NCBI RefSeq assembly: GCF_034555935.1
Contig: NZ_JAYDCJ010000003.1
Location: 1,240,001-1,304,000, forward strand
Reading direction: 5' to 3'
Length of the DNA stretch: 64,000 nucleotides
Source: Marinobacter qingdaonensis
Lineage (GTDB): Bacteria; Pseudomonadota; Gammaproteobacteria; Pseudomonadales; Oleiphilaceae
The position numbers and the translations under genes were made by a program. Below are positions 61,093 to 64,000 of this stretch, one piece after another. The notes under the pieces were generated by a model. The model was given only the letters and a program-made list of their open reading frames with translations, did no database searches and had not been told where the DNA came from. How positions within the stretch are numbered: position 1 is the stretch's first letter; the number at the start of each line of letters is the position of its first letter.

Positions 61093-62223
61093 GTACTGCG
61101 CCGCGAACAGGATGCGGTTGGCATCGCCGTCGGTGCCGTCAACGTTTTCACGGCTCAGGCGCGCGTATTCAACACCCATCATGACGTTCTTAACCGGTGT
61201 CCACTGGTAGTTGGCCATGATTGCGGAGTTGGTTTCGCTCTCGTCGGCAACCGCTACGCCGTCAGCTTCAGCGTCGTCCCAGTCAACTTCGACCATGCCG
61301 TAGCCGATGTTGACGCTGCGACCGCCGCCCAGGCTGATGCCGGTACCGATGGTGCCGCCGTAGCCGGAGATGGTTTCAACATCGCCGGCGCCGTCAACGT
61401 AGGCGCTGGCCGCACCGAAGTTGTCACCGGAGCGATACAGGTAGCTGTTAGCGCCGTCGGTGTACGACAGACTACCTTGCACGGTGATCATGTCGGACAG
61501 TGCCAGTTTACCGGCCACGAAGGTGGCGAAGCCGAAGGAGGTCTCGTCCGCGGTGCCAGTGTCGTAGCCCACCTGGTGAGCCAGGACCGCTGCGGAGTAA
61601 GAAACGCCGCCGGCAGAATCCTCAAGGCGAGCGGTGAGCGCTGGCATGCCCTGCTTCTGAGCTGCATTCGCCGCGTCGGTTACAAAGCTGGAGCGCGGAT
61701 CTTCCAGAGACAGGGACAGGGGACCAGTGGTGTAACGAACCTGTGGGGTACGTGACTGGAAGCCTGCAACGCCTGGCAGGGAGTCGAAATCCAGAGTTGA
61801 GGTGTTGCCGACGAAGCTGGTGAAGTTGGACCAGGTCTGACCGGCCAGGACGCCCATGTAGGAACCGTAGGCGTGACGCAGACGGAGGCTGCCGCCACCG
61901 CCGCCGCGGAAGTCGCCTTCCACGTTAACCATTACGCCTTCAGGGCTGGTGGCTTTTACGCCGATACGGCTCTGGAAGGCATCTGCGCCGAAGTGACCTT
62001 CAGCGGCGTCGTCGTTACCGGCGAGGCCGGCGTAGGAACCCGAACGCGTGCTGAGCGCCTGGTTGCTGTCGATGTCGTAGCTAGCGTTGAAACGCGCGTA
62101 GCCGTAAACAGCCATATCGTAATCGCCAGCGGTGAAGCTGACGGCACCGGCCTGGCCCGCGACACCAAGGACTGCCGCTGCTGCCGTTGCACGAATAGCT
62201 GTTCTCAATTTGTTGCTTTGCAT
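61084..62223 (-). CDS. Outer-membrane porin, DcaP-like
   Basis: A 379-residue predicted trimeric porin. Signal peptide (about 1-27, ending AGA) from ATG 62223, which has GGAG 9 nt upstream. The mature part has many short amphipathic strands, starts YGYARFNASYD and ends in QYNF with terminal Phe, the signal for barrel assembly. Loops are Asp/Glu-rich. Similar proteins in Marinobacter and Acinetobacter (DcaP group) pass dicarboxylates or peptides; the solute here is not known. An inverted repeat lies upstream at 62313-62326. Confidence 0.83.
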   Translation of the reverse strand: MQSNKLRTAIRATAAAAVLGVAGQAGAVSFTAGDYDMAVYGYARFNASYDIDSNQALSTRSGSYAGLAGNDDAAEGHFGADAFQSRIGVKATSPEGVMVNVEGDFRGGGGGSLRLRHAYGSYMGVLAGQTWSNFTSFVGNTSTLDFDSLPGVAGFQSRTPQVRYTTGPLSLSLEDPRSSFVTDAANAAQKQGMPALTARLEDSAGGVSYSAAVLAHQVGYDTGTADETSFGFATFVAGKLALSDMITVQGSLSYTDGANSYLYRSGDNFGAASAYVDGAGDVETISGYGGTIGTGISLGGGRSVNIGYGMVEVDWDDAEADGVAVADESETNSAIMANYQWTPVKNVMMGVEYARLSRENVDGTDGDANRILFAAQYNF

Positions 62224-62312
62224 CGTTGTTGTCTCCACACGTTTATTGTTGTTGGACCCACATCCAAGGTAGTTACCAATTTGTGACAATTCAAATAAAA
62301 ACGGCGATTATT

Positions 62313-62326
62313 TAGACGAATGTCTA
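62313..62326. promoter_or_regulatory. Palindrome TAGAC-GAAT-GTCTA between porin and nuclease genes
   Basis: 5-bp arms around 4 nt, within an AT-rich stretch about 90 nt upstream of the porin start and about 60 nt from the divergent nuclease gene. A possible operator. Confidence 0.4.
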
Positions 62327-62386
62327 GGGCGGTATTTCGTTGCTATACAGACATCTGCGGTTGCACAAAAGGCGTACAATCGTCCT

Positions 62387-63838
62387 ATGACCTCCGAAAG
62401 TACACATCTGCAAACGACGACGTTTGCCTTCCTTGATATCGAGACCACCGGCGGAAATTCGGCCCGGGATCGAATCACCGAAATCGGCATCCGGTTCTGG
62501 CGGGCCGGGCGGGTGGTGGATGAGTGGCAGACCCTGCTCAATCCGGAAGCCCGGATTTCCCAGTTTATTGAACAGTTTACCGGCATCACCAATGGCATGG
62601 TCGCGGACGCTCCGTTGTTTGCCGAGGTGGCCGATGAGCTGGCGTCGAAGCTTCAGGACACGGTGTTCGTGGCCCACAACGCCCGGTTTGACTACGGCTT
62701 CATTAAATCGGAGTTCCGCCGGCTCGGTGTCACTTTCACCGCCCGGGTGCTGTGCACGGTCAAGCTGTCGCGGCGCCTGTACCCGGAGTTTCGGCGCCAC
62801 AACATGGATGCCCTGATTCAGCGTCATGGCCTGGCCCGGGTGCAACGGCATCGGGCCATGGGCGACGTCGAGGCGATGCTGTCGTTTTTCCTGCACGCCC
62901 GTGCCGACAAGGGCGATCAGGCCCTGGAGCGGGCCATCAAGGCGCTGCTGCAACGGCCCAGCATTCCCTCGCACCTGCCGCCGGATACCCTGCAGGAGCT
63001 GCCCTCAGGTCCCGGGGTCTACCGCTTCTACGGGGAAAACGACGTGCTGCTGTACGTCGGCAAGAGCACCAACATTGCCCAGCGAGTGGCCTCGCACTTC
63101 TCCGGGGACCACGCCTCCAGCCGGGGCGTGCGCATGTCCGAGAGCCTGCGACGGGTGGAGTGGACCAACACCGCCGGCGAGCTGGGGGCGCTGCTGCTGG
63201 AGCTGAAACAGATCAAGACCCTCAAGCCGCTGTTCAATCGGCGCTCCCGGGCGGCCAAGAACCTGGTCAGCATTGAGCTCACCGAGAAAGCGGAGGGCTT
63301 TCTGCAGGCCCGGCTGGTTCGGGAAATCGAGCCGCATCGGCTGGGTGATTACTTCGGTCTGTTTCGCAGCAAGCGGGACGCCGAGCGGGCGTTGAGCGGC
63401 ATCGCGGCCAAGAATGACCTGTGCAATCGTCTGCTGGGCCTGGAACCCGATCAGGACGGCCCCTGCTTCCAGCGCACCCTGGGGCGGTGCAAAGGCGCCT
63501 GCGAGGGTGAGGAGGATGTGGTCCGCTACAACCTGCGCACCCAGATCGCCTTCCACAGCCTGCGTTTGCAGACCTGGCCCTGGAAGGGGCCGGTGGGGGT
63601 GATCGAGAGGGACCGGTTCGCTGGCCGGACCGACATCCTGGTGGTCTACAACTGGATGCACGTGGCCACGGTGCACGACGAAGACGAACTGCAGGATCTC
63701 TCCCTGCGCGGGCAGGCGGTCACCTTCGACCTGGATTCCTACAAGCTGTTGATCAAAACCCTGCTGGGCCGGGATCGCAACCACCGGGAAATCATCGAGC
63801 TGCCCGCCGTGGGCGAACCGGATGTGCTAATGCCCTGA
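62387..63838 (+). CDS. DnaQ-like exonuclease fused to a GIY-YIG nuclease domain
   Basis: A 483-residue two-nuclease protein. The N-terminal DEDDh exonuclease (about 10-175) has DIETTGG (Asp17, Glu19), HNARFDYGF and HRAMGDV (His and last Asp). A GIY-YIG domain (about 205-290) reads PGVYRFY...LLYVGKS with the Glu in LLLELKQIK, like UvrC or Cho. The rest resembles the UvrC-like Cys-containing region (CKGACEGEED). Such fusions are known, with a presumed but unproven DNA-repair role. Confidence 0.9.
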   Translation: MTSESTHLQTTTFAFLDIETTGGNSARDRITEIGIRFWRAGRVVDEWQTLLNPEARISQFIEQFTGITNGMVADAPLFAEVADELASKLQDTVFVAHNARFDYGFIKSEFRRLGVTFTARVLCTVKLSRRLYPEFRRHNMDALIQRHGLARVQRHRAMGDVEAMLSFFLHARADKGDQALERAIKALLQRPSIPSHLPPDTLQELPSGPGVYRFYGENDVLLYVGKSTNIAQRVASHFSGDHASSRGVRMSESLRRVEWTNTAGELGALLLELKQIKTLKPLFNRRSRAAKNLVSIELTEKAEGFLQARLVREIEPHRLGDYFGLFRSKRDAERALSGIAAKNDLCNRLLGLEPDQDGPCFQRTLGRCKGACEGEEDVVRYNLRTQIAFHSLRLQTWPWKGPVGVIERDRFAGRTDILVVYNWMHVATVHDEDELQDLSLRGQAVTFDLDSYKLLIKTLLGRDRNHREIIELPAVGEPDVLMP

Positions 63839-63938
63839 GTGGCGTATCATGGAAACAGAGTCCGCACACCTACTTACTTGCCCGGTCAGGCAGGTTTACT
63901 ATCGTTGTGCATCAAGCCGTGTTTCCCGAGAGAGATTT

Positions 63939-64000
63939 ATGAACAAAGAACCCGTCACTCGTGAGCTATTTGATGAAGTCATGGTCCCCAATTATGCGCC
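63939..64000 (+). CDS. Aminotransferase, acetylornithine/succinylornithine type, N-terminal fragment
   Basis: Only the first 20 codons fall in the window. The peptide MNKEPVTRELFDEVMVPNYA contains the FDEVMVPNYAP start seen in class III PLP enzymes such as AruC/AstC/ArgD. ATG 63939 is preceded by AGAGAGA. Which of arginine synthesis or the arginine succinyltransferase catabolic pathway it serves cannot be told here. Confidence 0.75.
   Translation, partial: MNKEPVTRELFDEVMVPNYA

Overview
The window reads as chromosome from a high-GC marine gammaproteobacterium close to Marinobacter and the pseudomonads. The reasons are the Pseudomonas-type order of housekeeping genes (fur/recN, grpE-dnaK-dnaJ-dapB-carA-carB-greA, ftsH-folP-glmM-tpiA-secG-tRNA-Leu-rimP-nusA-infB-rbfA-truB-rpsO-pnp), a single-Cys Fur, a wax ester synthase/DGAT gene, and a two-lipoyl AceF carrying the Azotobacter/Pseudomonas-type active-site Asn. 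The genus is inferred, not proven.

Bases 1-7.9 kb: ssrA (tmRNA, cut at its 3' end by the window edge), a WS/DGAT acyltransferase and smpB lie on the minus strand, so the lipid gene separates tmRNA from its partner protein. An NSS-family Na+ symporter, ratA-rnfH, bamE, fur and recN follow. recN has a strong promoter overlapped by two LexA boxes.

Bases 7.9-33.2 kb: a nearly unbroken plus-strand core run covers protein folding (grpE, dnaK, dnaJ behind a clear sigma-32 promoter), lysine, arginine and pyrimidine supply (dapB, carA, carB behind a promoter and terminator-like leader), transcript cleavage (greA), membrane proteolysis (ftsH, with a second sigma-32-like promoter), folate and cell wall precursors (folP, glmM), glycolysis (tpiA), secretion (secG), and translation and RNA decay (tRNA-Leu, rimP, nusA, infB, rbfA, truB, rpsO, pnp). 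yhbY is divergent. rlmE, usually between yhbY and ftsH, is absent from that slot. A promoter-plus-terminator unit between tRNA-Leu and rimP could be an unannotated small RNA or an attenuated leader of the nusA operon.

Bases 33.3-47.5 kb: an envelope-associated minus-strand cluster (DUF3015, DUF4105/Lnb-N, lipoprotein hydrolase), a complete branched-chain amino acid ABC transporter (livKHMGF), a TPR membrane protein, a MarR regulator with a palindromic candidate operator, a second-type Lon protease and a divergent thioredoxin-TPR (CnoX-like) protein.

Bases 47.5-64 kb: the accessory part. It holds two unrecognised lipoproteins, an HNH protein, a small membrane protein, a desaturase with a divergent AraC regulator, a KamA-like radical SAM enzyme, aceE-aceF, a 36-residue small ORF, a porin, a DnaQ-GIY-YIG fusion nuclease and the start of an acetylornithine-type aminotransferase. 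A (GCAG)7 microsatellite and several inverted repeats lie between these genes. I saw no CRISPR array, rRNA, complete insertion sequence or prophage.
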